Positions 32,532 through 40,782 of a stretch of 64,000 nucleotides of DNA are shown one piece after another. The translations under genes and the position numbers were made by a program. Below the pieces are notes generated by a model. That model ran no database searches. It worked only from the letters and a program-made list of their open reading frames with translations, and was not told where the DNA came from. Origin of the DNA: Provencibacterium sp. (lineage in GTDB: Bacteria > Bacillota > Clostridia > Oscillospirales > Ruminococcaceae); assembly GCA_022792175.1 (NCBI GenBank), contig JAAWAN010000020.1, positions 1 to 64,000 of the forward strand, written 5' to 3'. Position 1 is the stretch's first letter. Each line of letters starts with the position of its first letter.

Positions 32532-33254
32532 ATGAAATGGAGCCAGCTTTGCGAGCCGGGGCAGGTGCGGCAGACAAACGAGGATCGTGTATTTGCCGCA
32601 TCGGCCGGTGATACAGGGCTTTTTCTCGTCTGCGACGGGATGGGCGGCCATGAACAGGGGGAATATGCGAGCAGTCTGATTGCAGCAGGCTATGCCGCCT
32701 GGTGGGAACGCCTCTGCCGGGAAAAGGCCCGTTCGTTTTCTGAGCAGATGGGCGAACTGAAGGATATCCTGCTGCAGACACATAACGGGCTGCTTCTGGA
32801 AAACCGGCGCCAGGGCCGAATCTGCGGCGCGACCCTGTCGCTGCTGTTTATTTCCGGCGGCGGATATGGCATTTTGCATGTCGGTGACAGCCGTATCTAT
32901 GAATACAGCCAAAAAAGGGTTCGCCAGCTGACCTGCGACCAGACCTGGGCTCAGGAGCAGCGGATGGCCGGAAGGAAAGAACGGGAGCTTCGGCAAAGCC
33001 CGAATTATGGGAAGCTGATGCAGGCGGTCGGCTGCGGGGAACGGCTGCAGCCGTTTTCGGCCTGCAATTCGCTGCGGGGACAGGTTTTTCTTCTTTGCAG
33101 CGACGGGGTCTATAAGGTGCTGGGAGAGCGGCGTCTTTACCGGTTTATCCGCCATCCTGCAGAAGGACTGGGCGGCCTGCGTGAGCACATACACCGTAGA
33201 GGGTCGCCGGATAATTTTTCCGCTATTCTGGTGGATACGCGGCCGGGGCTTTAA
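32532..33254 (+). CDS. PP2C-type Ser/Thr protein phosphatase
   Basis: A 240-residue metal-dependent phosphatase. The PP2C motifs appear in order: RQTNEDRV, LVCDGMGGHEQGEYAS, GATLSLLFI, ILHVGDSRIYEY, and a late SPDNFSAILV with the final metal Asp. It removes phosphate from Ser/Thr and probably opposes the kinase encoded 67 bases downstream. ATG 32532 is chosen for GGGAGAAG just upstream; the frame further up overlaps the VWA-FHA gene. It is soluble, hence cytosolic. Confidence 0.93.
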   Translation: MKWSQLCEPGQVRQTNEDRVFAASAGDTGLFLVCDGMGGHEQGEYASSLIAAGYAAWWERLCREKARSFSEQMGELKDILLQTHNGLLLENRRQGRICGATLSLLFISGGGYGILHVGDSRIYEYSQKRVRQLTCDQTWAQEQRMAGRKERELRQSPNYGKLMQAVGCGERLQPFSACNSLRGQVFLLCSDGVYKVLGERRLYRFIRHPAEGLGGLREHIHRRGSPDNFSAILVDTRPGL

Positions 33255-33321
33255 AATGGCCGGGCTGCTGTCAACAGGACGTCCGGATGCAGAACGGCGT
33301 CCATCTTGTGGAGGGAAGAGC

Positions 33322-35352
33322 ATGCTGCAGCCTGAACAACTGTTTCTGGGCCGGTATAAAATTGTACGCCAGCTGGGCGCCGGGGGAATGAGCACGGTCT
33401 ACCTGGCAGAAAGCGTATCGCTGGGGACACTGTGGGCGATTAAGGAGGTACATAAGGATATATCCCATGGGGATCTGGACTATCTGGCCGAGCCGAATAT
33501 TCTGAAAACGCTGGCGCATCCGATGCTGCCCCGCATTGTGGATATTGAAGAAACGGCGGAGGCCATTTATATCATTGAGGATTTTATCGAAGGGGAAAGC
33601 CTGGATAAGCAGCTGGATCGGCTGGGAAAAATTCCGGAAGCGCTTGTCCGGCGCTGGACGCTGGAGCTGTGCGATGTGCTTTCCTATCTGCATGGGCACA
33701 AGCCTCACCCGATTATCTACCGGGATATGAAGCCGGCGAACCTGATTGCCGGGCCGGATGGCCAGCTGCGGATTATCGACTTTGGGATTGCGCGCATCTA
33801 TAAAAAGGAGTCCTCCACCGATACAACCGTCATCGGTACGCGCGGATATGCCGCGCCGGAGCAGTATGGGCGCGCCCAGTCGGATGCACGTACCGATATT
33901 TACAGCCTGGGCGTTACGCTCTACCATCTGCTGACGGGAAAAAGCCCGCAGGACCCGCCTTATGAGATATTGCCCATTCGAACGCTGGATTCCTCTCTTT
34001 CTGCCGGAATGGAACATATTATTCTGAAATGTACCCAGCAGGATCCGGACAAGCGCTACCAGAATGCGCAGCAGCTGAAGGAAGATATGCAGCAGATCGA
34101 CCGGTTTGACGAGGCCTACCGCGCCGGGCTTCGCCGCAGGCGGGGACTATGGGCCTTGGCGGCTGCCAGCTGGGCGGCGAGCGCGTCGCTGATAATCGGC
34201 GGCTTCCTCCTTTTGCGGGCGGATTGGGAGGCTGATTACCGGTCGGCTATTGAAACCGGGCTGATGCTGACGCAGCAGATGGATCTGGAAGGGGCACAGC
34301 AGAGCTTTGCGGCGGCGCTCAAGCAGGCACCTGGCCGGCTGGAGGGATACAGCGGCCATGCGGGCGTGCTGTATGCAGCGGGAAAATATCAGGAAGCGGC
34401 AGACTATATTTTTGAGCAGCTGCAGCAGCGCTTTACGAAAGCGCCGGAAGGGGAGGAGAGCAGCTATGCGGCCCTCTGGTATCTGCTGGCAAACTGCCGC
34501 TATGAGCTGCAGGACTATGCGGGCGCAGCCGAGGCCTATGGCGAAGCCATCCGGCTGCAGCCGCAAAATGCGCAGTATCTGCGCGATATGGCCGTCTGTG
34601 CGGCAAAGGTCGGGCAGCTCGAGGAGGCCGGCCGCTATTTGGAAGAGGCCATTCGCTTGGGAGCGGATGTATCCTCTGCCGCTTATGTCGGGGCGGAAAT
34701 TCTGCTTTACCAGGGAGAGCTTTGGCAGGCACAGGAAGAGCTGCTTGCCGCGCTGCAGGCAACGGCCGATTCTTCTCTCAAGCAGCGGATATATCTTTCG
34801 CTTTCTCAGCTTTACTCCGGCGCCGGGCAGGCTGCACTGGATCCGGACGGCACCAGGCGCGTCCAGCTTCTGCAGCAGGCTGCGGCGGATGAAACGCTGG
34901 GGGACAGCCAGGCGGTTTTGAGCCTTTTAGCGCGCGCCTATTATGACCGTGCGCAAAAGCTGGAGGGGGAAGCGCGCCAAAAACAGCTGCAAAATGCTGC
35001 TGAATGCTATGAAAGGATTGTGCAGAAGGGATATGCCAGCTATCAGGTGCTGCAGAATCTGGCAATCGTTTATCAGGAATCGGAGGAGTTCGGGCAGGCA
35101 GAAAGAATTTTGGAGCTGGCCGAGGAGCAAAATCCCAACAACTACCGCGTTTTCCTCCGCAAGTTTTTCCTGTATGCAGATGAGCAGCAATCCCTTCCGC
35201 TGGAGCAGCGCGATTACCTGAAAGCACAGGAGAGCTATCAGCAGGCCCAGCAGCTATATGAGCGCGCGCGCAGGATATCCGGGGAGGATGCCGAGATGCA
35301 GGTAGCAGAAAGCCTGATGGGGGAGCTTCAGGAAAACGGGTGGATAAAATAG
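33322..35352 (+). CDS. Ser/Thr protein kinase with TM helix and extracellular TPR domain
   Basis: A 676-residue protein. Residues 10-265 are a Hanks-type kinase: GAGGMS loop (19-24), AIKEV with Lys41, the catalytic loop YRDMKPAN (Asp135; Tyr replaces the usual His), DFG (153-155), APEQYG. A membrane helix follows (about 276-298), then TPR-like helices to the end. All catalytic residues are kept. The start ATG 33322 has GGAGGGAAG; the frame is open upstream but lacks a site. The domain order, kinase fold inside, one TM helix, helical domain outside, mirrors the EssB pseudokinase of T7SSb systems, which is otherwise missing here. It may phosphorylate sites read by the FHA domains. Confidence 0.92.
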   Translation: MLQPEQLFLGRYKIVRQLGAGGMSTVYLAESVSLGTLWAIKEVHKDISHGDLDYLAEPNILKTLAHPMLPRIVDIEETAEAIYIIEDFIEGESLDKQLDRLGKIPEALVRRWTLELCDVLSYLHGHKPHPIIYRDMKPANLIAGPDGQLRIIDFGIARIYKKESSTDTTVIGTRGYAAPEQYGRAQSDARTDIYSLGVTLYHLLTGKSPQDPPYEILPIRTLDSSLSAGMEHIILKCTQQDPDKRYQNAQQLKEDMQQIDRFDEAYRAGLRRRRGLWALAAASWAASASLIIGGFLLLRADWEADYRSAIETGLMLTQQMDLEGAQQSFAAALKQAPGRLEGYSGHAGVLYAAGKYQEAADYIFEQLQQRFTKAPEGEESSYAALWYLLANCRYELQDYAGAAEAYGEAIRLQPQNAQYLRDMAVCAAKVGQLEEAGRYLEEAIRLGADVSSAAYVGAEILLYQGELWQAQEELLAALQATADSSLKQRIYLSLSQLYSGAGQAALDPDGTRRVQLLQQAAADETLGDSQAVLSLLARAYYDRAQKLEGEARQKQLQNAAECYERIVQKGYASYQVLQNLAIVYQESEEFGQAERILELAEEQNPNNYRVFLRKFFLYADEQQSLPLEQRDYLKAQESYQQAQQLYERARRISGEDAEMQVAESLMGELQENGWIK

Positions 35353-35373
35353 GTTGCAGGGGAGGAATAGGAG

Positions 35374-35562
35374 ATGGGATGGGTATTGATCGGCTGCGGG
35401 ATATTGATGATGCTGGCTGCTGTTTTATTAACGCTCCACTGCAGTGCTATTAAAAAACAGCCGCTGATTTTAAAGGATCAGCCTGAGAAGGAGGGCGCAA
35501 ACCGTCCTTCGGCCATTCGGCCGCCGCAGAGGGAGCAGCTGGAAAAAACAGAACTGCTTTAA
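35374..35562 (+). CDS. Small single-pass membrane protein
   Basis: A 62-residue protein with one N-terminal membrane helix (WVLIGCGILMMLAAVLLTLHC) and a charged tail rich in Pro, Glu and Gln. GGGGAGGAATAGGAG lies before ATG 35374. No family is recognised. It sits 21 bases after the kinase and 65 before the TPR-transglutaminase gene, so it may be a small accessory of the secretion complex. Confidence 0.65.
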   Translation: MGWVLIGCGILMMLAAVLLTLHCSAIKKQPLILKDQPEKEGANRPSAIRPPQREQLEKTELL

Positions 35563-35627
35563 AAAACGAAGCCGGTTGGATAAAAATGCGGCAGGATATG
35601 TGGAAAGACGAGGGAGAGGGAGAACAG

Positions 35628-37214
35628 ATGCATAAACGTGTCCTTATCATAGCGGTAGCCTCGCTGTCTGTATGTATTGCGGCAGGCGTTTTAACCATGC
35701 GAGTGACAGCGCAGATAAATTCGCCGGAATACCAGATGGCGCTGGGCCTTCGATATTTGGACGGTATGGAATATGACAAGGCACTGATTGCCTTTCATAA
35801 GGTAATTAAGGTCGACCCCAAAAATGTGAATGCCTATGAAGAAATATCGGATATCCATCTGTCGCTTGAACAGCTGGATGAGGCGGCGGACAGCCTGCGG
35901 GAAGGGTTTGAGCAGACCGGGGAAAAGGCGTTTGCCAGAAAAATGCTGGATATTGGCGAGCGGTATCAGGAGAGCGGCGACCATGAACGGGCAGAAAACA
36001 TCTGGAATCAAACGCTTGGGATGGATGCGGGGCTTGCTGAGCCCTATCTGCTGAAAGCGCAGGCCTGTATGGATAATGGGGACATCGAGGGCGCCATTGC
36101 TACCCTGCAGACGGGACTGACGCAGACGCAGGATACTTCACTGCAGGAGCGGCTGCAGGAGCTTTTGCAGCAGCGCTGCGATAGCTGGATAGCGGACGGA
36201 AAAAAGGCGTTGGCGGCGGGGAACCTTACAGAAGCGCAGGCACTTTTTGAACAGGCGCTGCAGGAGCGGCCGGAGAATGCGCAGCTCTATTTGCTGCAGG
36301 CGAGTGCGATAGAGGCGCAGCAGCCGGAAGCGGCGGTTGAGCTTTTGAAAAAAGGGCTTGCCGCCACACAGGACGGGCAGATACAAAGCCGACTGCAGGA
36401 GCTGGTGGTCGGACAGAATCTGGAAAATGCACGTCGGCTGCTGATGGAAAACAGCATGGAAGAAGCAATTGCGTTTTTGGAAGAGGTTTTTCAGATAGAT
36501 CCGGACAATGCGCAGGCTTTCCAGATGCTGACGGATAAATATATTGAACTAGGCGAAAAAGGCCAGGCGATAGAGGTTTTGCAGCGATGGCTGGAGGTTT
36601 CGGAGGATGAACAGGTACAGGCGCAGCTGGAGATGCTTCAGGAGGAAGAACGTCAGCGGATAGCCTGGGAAAAGGAGCAGGCCAAGCGGGCGGTATTTAA
36701 CTCAGCTGCGCTTCATCCATCCTCAGGGAGCTCTGCTGCCGTGAACAACGCTCTTCAGAAGATTTTTCAGAATATTTTGACAGATGGAATGGATACCTAT
36801 GATAAGCTGCAGGCCTGCTTTAACTTTATCAAGCAGTATATGAATCATGGAAGGCCGGGCTATCTGGATACCCGTGTGGGTACAATAAACGCCGCTTCCG
36901 CCTCCGAAGCATGGGTCCTGTTTGGGCTGCGGGATTTTAAGGGAACCTGTACCGAGTATTCAGCCATGTTCTACTATATGGCAAAACGCATCGGCGTTTC
37001 GGCCCGGCTGGTAGGCGGGACAACGCCCGCAGCGGGGGGCGGCAACACTGGCCACTATTGGGTAGAGGTAACGTTTGGAAATCAGGTTTATGTTTTTGAC
37101 CCGTATCTGGATGTGAATTTCAGCTCGCGGGGGATAGCCGCTTCCAACGCCTTTTTCGGCACAACCTATGCAGAAATGCCGGGACGGTTTAACCGCCAGA
37201 AGGTTGTTCGGTGA
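35628..37214 (+). CDS. Membrane-anchored TPR protein with transglutaminase-like domain
   Basis: A 528-residue protein with a membrane anchor (5-24), a long TPR array (about 32-340: YQMALGLRYLDGMEYDKALIAFHKVIKVDP and others), a short charged coil and a C-terminal transglutaminase/protease-like domain: FKGTCTEYSAMFYYMAKRIG (Cys441), GHYWVEV (His476) and VFDPYLD (Asp491), a full Cys-His-Asp triad. The domain should lie outside the cell, where it may crosslink or cleave surface or exported proteins. ATG 35628 follows GGGAGAGGGAG; ATG 35586 in the same frame has no good site. The N-terminal anchor-plus-TPR layout is shared with the next gene. Confidence 0.85.
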   Translation: MHKRVLIIAVASLSVCIAAGVLTMRVTAQINSPEYQMALGLRYLDGMEYDKALIAFHKVIKVDPKNVNAYEEISDIHLSLEQLDEAADSLREGFEQTGEKAFARKMLDIGERYQESGDHERAENIWNQTLGMDAGLAEPYLLKAQACMDNGDIEGAIATLQTGLTQTQDTSLQERLQELLQQRCDSWIADGKKALAAGNLTEAQALFEQALQERPENAQLYLLQASAIEAQQPEAAVELLKKGLAATQDGQIQSRLQELVVGQNLENARRLLMENSMEEAIAFLEEVFQIDPDNAQAFQMLTDKYIELGEKGQAIEVLQRWLEVSEDEQVQAQLEMLQEEERQRIAWEKEQAKRAVFNSAALHPSSGSSAAVNNALQKIFQNILTDGMDTYDKLQACFNFIKQYMNHGRPGYLDTRVGTINAASASEAWVLFGLRDFKGTCTEYSAMFYYMAKRIGVSARLVGGTTPAAGGGNTGHYWVEVTFGNQVYVFDPYLDVNFSSRGIAASNAFFGTTYAEMPGRFNRQKVVR

Positions 37215-37262
37215 AGGACAAAGAGAAGATGTTTGATGAAGCGGCAGGAGGGAAAATGGGGT

Positions 37263-39242
37263 ATGCAGGAGCAAACAGACATAAAATATGAATCCGGCGA
37301 GCAGACAGAGCTTTTAACAGAGCATGTCGATGAAGGGGCAGCTCTTTTACCGCAGGCGGTTGGTGACACCGGAAAAAAGAGGGTACCGTGCAGAGTCGCT
37401 TTTTGTTTGATTGGCGCAGCAGTGATTTTAACAGTTGCGGCGGTTTTTCTGGTCAGGTATGTGCAGTACCATTCGCTGGACTACCAATTGTCGCTGGGTC
37501 AAAAATATTTGGAGGAGTTACGGTATGATGTGGCAATTTTAGCCTTCAACCGGGCGATTGAGATTGACCCGATGAATGCGGACGCCTATCTGGGGCTGGC
37601 TCAGGCTTATCTGGGCAAGGGAGAGACAGAAAACGCAATTTCTGCACTGGAACGCGGTATCGAAGCTACAGGAGACACGCGTCTTAAGGAGATGCTGCAG
37701 AGGCTGCGGCCGGAGGTGACACCAACACTGGCACCGGGAGTATATGACGCACCTATTGAGGTATGGCTGAACAGCGCCGGTGCAACTGTCTATTACCGAA
37801 TGGATGGGCAGGTGCCGGACGAGCAGTCGCCGGTATTCAGGGACGGGGAAGAGGTAAATCCGCTGAAGCTGATTACCGGAGAGATGTCTGTTACGGCACG
37901 GGCTCGCTCGGAGGAGGGCTTCTGGGGAGAGCCGGTAGAGCTGAGCTATTCGATTCAGGATTATGTAGTCAAATGGAAGGAACCGGCGTTTGAGAGGCTG
38001 ATCCGGCTGGCAATGAATCGACCGGATGGGGATATCCGCTGCTCCGAGCTGCAGGATATAGAGTCCATTATTATCCTTGGAGACCGATATATCTGGGTTT
38101 GGAAAGAGGGGAAATGGATAGGAAATATCAACAGCCTCACCTATCAGCGAGGGCCGATATTAGTGAATGGAGGGACCGATTATGAGAGGGGTGATATCCA
38201 TACCTTAGATGATATCGTTCATTTCCATAATCTGTCTACGATTGAAGTAGACTATAATGATTTGGAAAATATTGATGCGCTGGAAAAACTGACAAATAAA
38301 GAAGAAGTCCATAATCTTTATTTTAATGAGACAAGCATCTCCGATATCCGGGCGCTGAGCGGATTCTGCGGGTTAGAGCGGGTTTCCTTTTCAAAGAATA
38401 CAGCTATTCGGGATATCAGTGCCCTGAGAGAAAAGCCGGAACTGTTAGAGGTTAATTTGTGTCGAAACCGGATAAGCGATATTTCCTCTTTAGCCGGTGC
38501 CACAAAGATGAAGGTGCTGTATCTTGAAAGCAATCCCATTCGCAATATTTCTGCCTTGTCTGAAATGCGGGAGCTTTACTATCTGGGACTTTATGAAACC
38601 TTTGTTTCTGATTTAAAGCCATTAAGTGGCCTGTCTGATTTACAGACGCTGGATTTGGATGAGACACCGGTTTTCAATCTGGCGCCGCTTAGAGAATGCA
38701 CGGGACTGGAAACCCTTTACCTTCGTAAAACGAAGGTAACCGACCTTTCACCGCTGCAGGGACTGCCGAATCTGCGAAAGATCGATTTACGGGAAACGCT
38801 TACGAACGACCTGGCACCGGTACGTCATATCGAAACGGTCTATCTGGATGATCTGGATGAACAGGAGGATCAGCCGGCTGCAGACACTCGCCCTGCGGTC
38901 GTCGAAAGCTATGCATTTGAAGTTTCCGGGCCGCTTAATCTTTCCAGTGTCGTATTGCGCAGCGATCAGTTTATCTGGCTGACCGGCCAATGGCTGACCG
39001 ATCAGATCAAAGGCGGGCACACCATCGTTTCCACAGAAATCCTGACAATGAGTGACCAGAGCTTTTCCGATGATATCTGTCAGAGCATCATGAAGCGTTG
39101 GGATCGGGGTTCGCTCACCCATTCTTATCATGGTTCCTCCTTTGATTTTGGTATACAGGGCCTTCAGCCCTATGTAGCGCTGGTTGGGGTGGATGCGGAC
39201 CATAATCCGGTCACCTATGCGCGGATTCATATTGAGCAATAG
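37263..39242 (+). CDS. Membrane-anchored TPR and leucine-rich-repeat protein
   Basis: A 659-residue protein with a cytoplasmic tail, membrane helix (about 44-67), TPR pair (73-130, SLGQKYLEELRYDVAILAFN), a chitobiase-type beta module (about 159-235, PGVYDAPIEVWLNSAGATV), about nine internalin-like leucine-rich repeats (322-532, pattern LxxLxLxxTxVxDLxPL) and a C-terminal domain of unknown type. Outside the cell it probably binds a protein or glycan partner. I prefer ATG 37263 because AGGAGGG (37247-37253) precedes it; ATG 37233 in the same frame is the alternative. It is the last gene of the T7SS island. Confidence 0.83.
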   Translation: MQEQTDIKYESGEQTELLTEHVDEGAALLPQAVGDTGKKRVPCRVAFCLIGAAVILTVAAVFLVRYVQYHSLDYQLSLGQKYLEELRYDVAILAFNRAIEIDPMNADAYLGLAQAYLGKGETENAISALERGIEATGDTRLKEMLQRLRPEVTPTLAPGVYDAPIEVWLNSAGATVYYRMDGQVPDEQSPVFRDGEEVNPLKLITGEMSVTARARSEEGFWGEPVELSYSIQDYVVKWKEPAFERLIRLAMNRPDGDIRCSELQDIESIIILGDRYIWVWKEGKWIGNINSLTYQRGPILVNGGTDYERGDIHTLDDIVHFHNLSTIEVDYNDLENIDALEKLTNKEEVHNLYFNETSISDIRALSGFCGLERVSFSKNTAIRDISALREKPELLEVNLCRNRISDISSLAGATKMKVLYLESNPIRNISALSEMRELYYLGLYETFVSDLKPLSGLSDLQTLDLDETPVFNLAPLRECTGLETLYLRKTKVTDLSPLQGLPNLRKIDLRETLTNDLAPVRHIETVYLDDLDEQEDQPAADTRPAVVESYAFEVSGPLNLSSVVLRSDQFIWLTGQWLTDQIKGGHTIVSTEILTMSDQSFSDDICQSIMKRWDRGSLTHSYHGSSFDFGIQGLQPYVALVGVDADHNPVTYARIHIEQ

Positions 39243-39400
39243 ATTCAAATTGAATGGGGATAAAAACAGGACCTGCTTCCTTTACAAAAATGAGGAGGTC
39301 ACGAAATCTGTGTAACCGGGAAATTTGTATGCCTTTTTCGGAGTTTGCGTGCGGGTTTGGTTCGTTTATCCTGTCTCGAATAAGTTTGCTAGTAAAATTT

Positions 39401-39432
39401 GGGCGCGCTGCAGATTTTTCTGCAGCGCGCCC
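39401..39432 (-). terminator. Hairpin after SASP gene
   Basis: A perfect 13-bp GC-rich stem (39401-39413 with 39420-39432, GGGCGCGCTGCAG). On the minus strand it is followed by AAATTTTAC and lies 18 bases past the SASP stop, so it probably ends that transcript; it may also stop read-through from the T7SS genes. The rest of 39243-39400 has nothing I can support. Confidence 0.65.
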
Positions 39433-39450
39433 CTTTACATGAGAGAAAGC

Positions 39451-39654
39451 TTACTTCATCGAGTTTTCGTAGGCCTCAATCATCTTCTTGACCATCTGGC
39501 CGCCGACAGAACCGGCTTCGCGGGAGGTCAGGTCGCCGTTATAGCCCTGCTTGAGGTTGACGCCCACTTCAGTGGCGGCTTCCATTTTGAACTTGTTGAG
39601 CGCCTCGCGCGCCTCCGGAACAACGGGATTGTTGCTGCTCTTGCTGTTAGCCAT
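39451..39654 (-). CDS. Alpha/beta-type small acid-soluble spore protein
   Basis: A 67-residue SASP that coats and protects DNA in dormant spores. Conserved parts are PEAREALNKFKMEAATEVGVNL (with the GPR protease site around the Glu after ATEVG-type context, here slightly changed) and LTSREAGSVGGQMVKKMIEAYE. The minus-strand ATG at 39654 gives MANSKSSNN, with AAGGAG ten bases upstream; an ATG at 39660 is possible but too close to the site. A sigma-G-type promoter lies before it. Confidence 0.94.
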   Translation of the reverse strand: MANSKSSNNPVVPEAREALNKFKMEAATEVGVNLKQGYNGDLTSREAGSVGGQMVKKMIEAYENSMK

Positions 39655-39703
39655 AGTCATAACACTCCTTAAACTTTTTAATACCAAATTGCGTTTGCCC
39701 TAC

Positions 39704-39733
39704 TAGTATGAGCGGTCGAAATTAAAGTATTAC
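39704..39733 (-). promoter_or_regulatory. Sigma-G-type forespore promoter
   Basis: Read on the minus strand: GTAATA (39733-39728), 17-base spacer, CATACTA (39710-39704). The -10 is a perfect match to the sigma-G consensus and the -35 is partial (consensus TGAATA). It lies 50 bases before the SASP start, consistent with expression late in the forespore. Confidence 0.7.
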
Positions 39734-39860
39734 AGGTATTTTTTGTTTAAAACGGCAGCGGTATCTTTCCCTTTGGATGATGTTGCGAAACGGACTTCCT
39801 TATGCTAAAATAAAAAACAAAGCTCATAAAGGGCAGACTGCTGAGAGGGAGTTGAAAACT

Positions 39861-40742
39861 ATGCGATCATTTTTTATTAAAAGCAGCAGAGGAGGCCTTC
39901 TTCTGGCCTGTGCGCTTTTTCTGAGTGCACTGCTGCCGGGCTGCCAGCGGTCTCTGCCAAAAGATATGCAGGAAACCCTTCAGGGAGAAGCCGCCCGCAT
40001 GGAGGATGGGGAGACCGTTTTTCTTTGGAGGGATATTTTCAGCGACGAAAGCTACCGCCTTTCGGATGGAACGGTGCTTTTGAGCATCCGTTCCCACAGC
40101 TGGCCATGGAATACATCGGTAAGCGGCCTTCGCGGCTTTGAAGGAATGTCTGAAACGGCGCAGCAGGCAGTAAAAAGCTATTTTGAAGAGCAGGGGACCT
40201 TATATGATTGGGATATCCAGCTGAGCGCTGCTTATGCGGACTACCGGCAGTGCCTTAAAGAGGCGAAAAAGCCGGAGGCTTCTGCCTTTCAGAGCCATCC
40301 GGTCTGGCAGGAGGCTTTTCCAACCAGCGAAACCGAGCGCTTTACCGCGTTTTGCATCAGCCTTATGCTGCCAAAGGACAGCCATTATGACGGTACGATA
40401 AACGAACGCCGCTTCTCCCTTCTTTTTGACCGACAGACCGGTGAGCGTATAGATGCCTTCAGTCTTTTTTCCGTCCCGGAGAAAGAGGCTGCCCAGGCGC
40501 TTTTTGAATGCTGCTCGGGTTCGGATACGAATGCGCCTTCCAGAGCGGAGTTTATCCGGCTGCTGCGTCCGGAATATATCTGCTGGTATCCGGATGCTCT
40601 GGAAATTTATTTCCCGCCCGATCTGTTCTCTGATTTTGCGGATGGGTGGGTCGCCTATATTCCATTTTCCGATTTAGCGGATATTCTGCGGCCATGGGCG
40701 CTGCCTTCTATGGAAGAGCTGCCGGCATCTTCTCCGGCATAA
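39861..40742 (+). CDS. Lipoprotein with RsiV/DUF3298-like domain
   Basis: A 293-residue lipoprotein with signal peptide and lipobox LLPGC (about residues 25-29). The later part, ERRFSLLFDRQTGERIDAFSLFSVPEKEAAQALFECC and the end SDFADGWVAYIPFSDLADIL, resembles the DUF3298 domain found in RsiV, the lysozyme-sensing anti-sigma factor. There is no N-terminal cytosolic sigma-binding part and no sigma factor gene beside it, so it is not a standard RsiV. ATG 39861 follows GAGAGGGAG; upstream codons in frame look random. Confidence 0.65.
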   Translation: MRSFFIKSSRGGLLLACALFLSALLPGCQRSLPKDMQETLQGEAARMEDGETVFLWRDIFSDESYRLSDGTVLLSIRSHSWPWNTSVSGLRGFEGMSETAQQAVKSYFEEQGTLYDWDIQLSAAYADYRQCLKEAKKPEASAFQSHPVWQEAFPTSETERFTAFCISLMLPKDSHYDGTINERRFSLLFDRQTGERIDAFSLFSVPEKEAAQALFECCSGSDTNAPSRAEFIRLLRPEYICWYPDALEIYFPPDLFSDFADGWVAYIPFSDLADILRPWALPSMEELPASSPA

Positions 40743-40782
40743 ATTTTGACGCAGCCTTTTTAAACGAAAGGACGGAAGAAAA

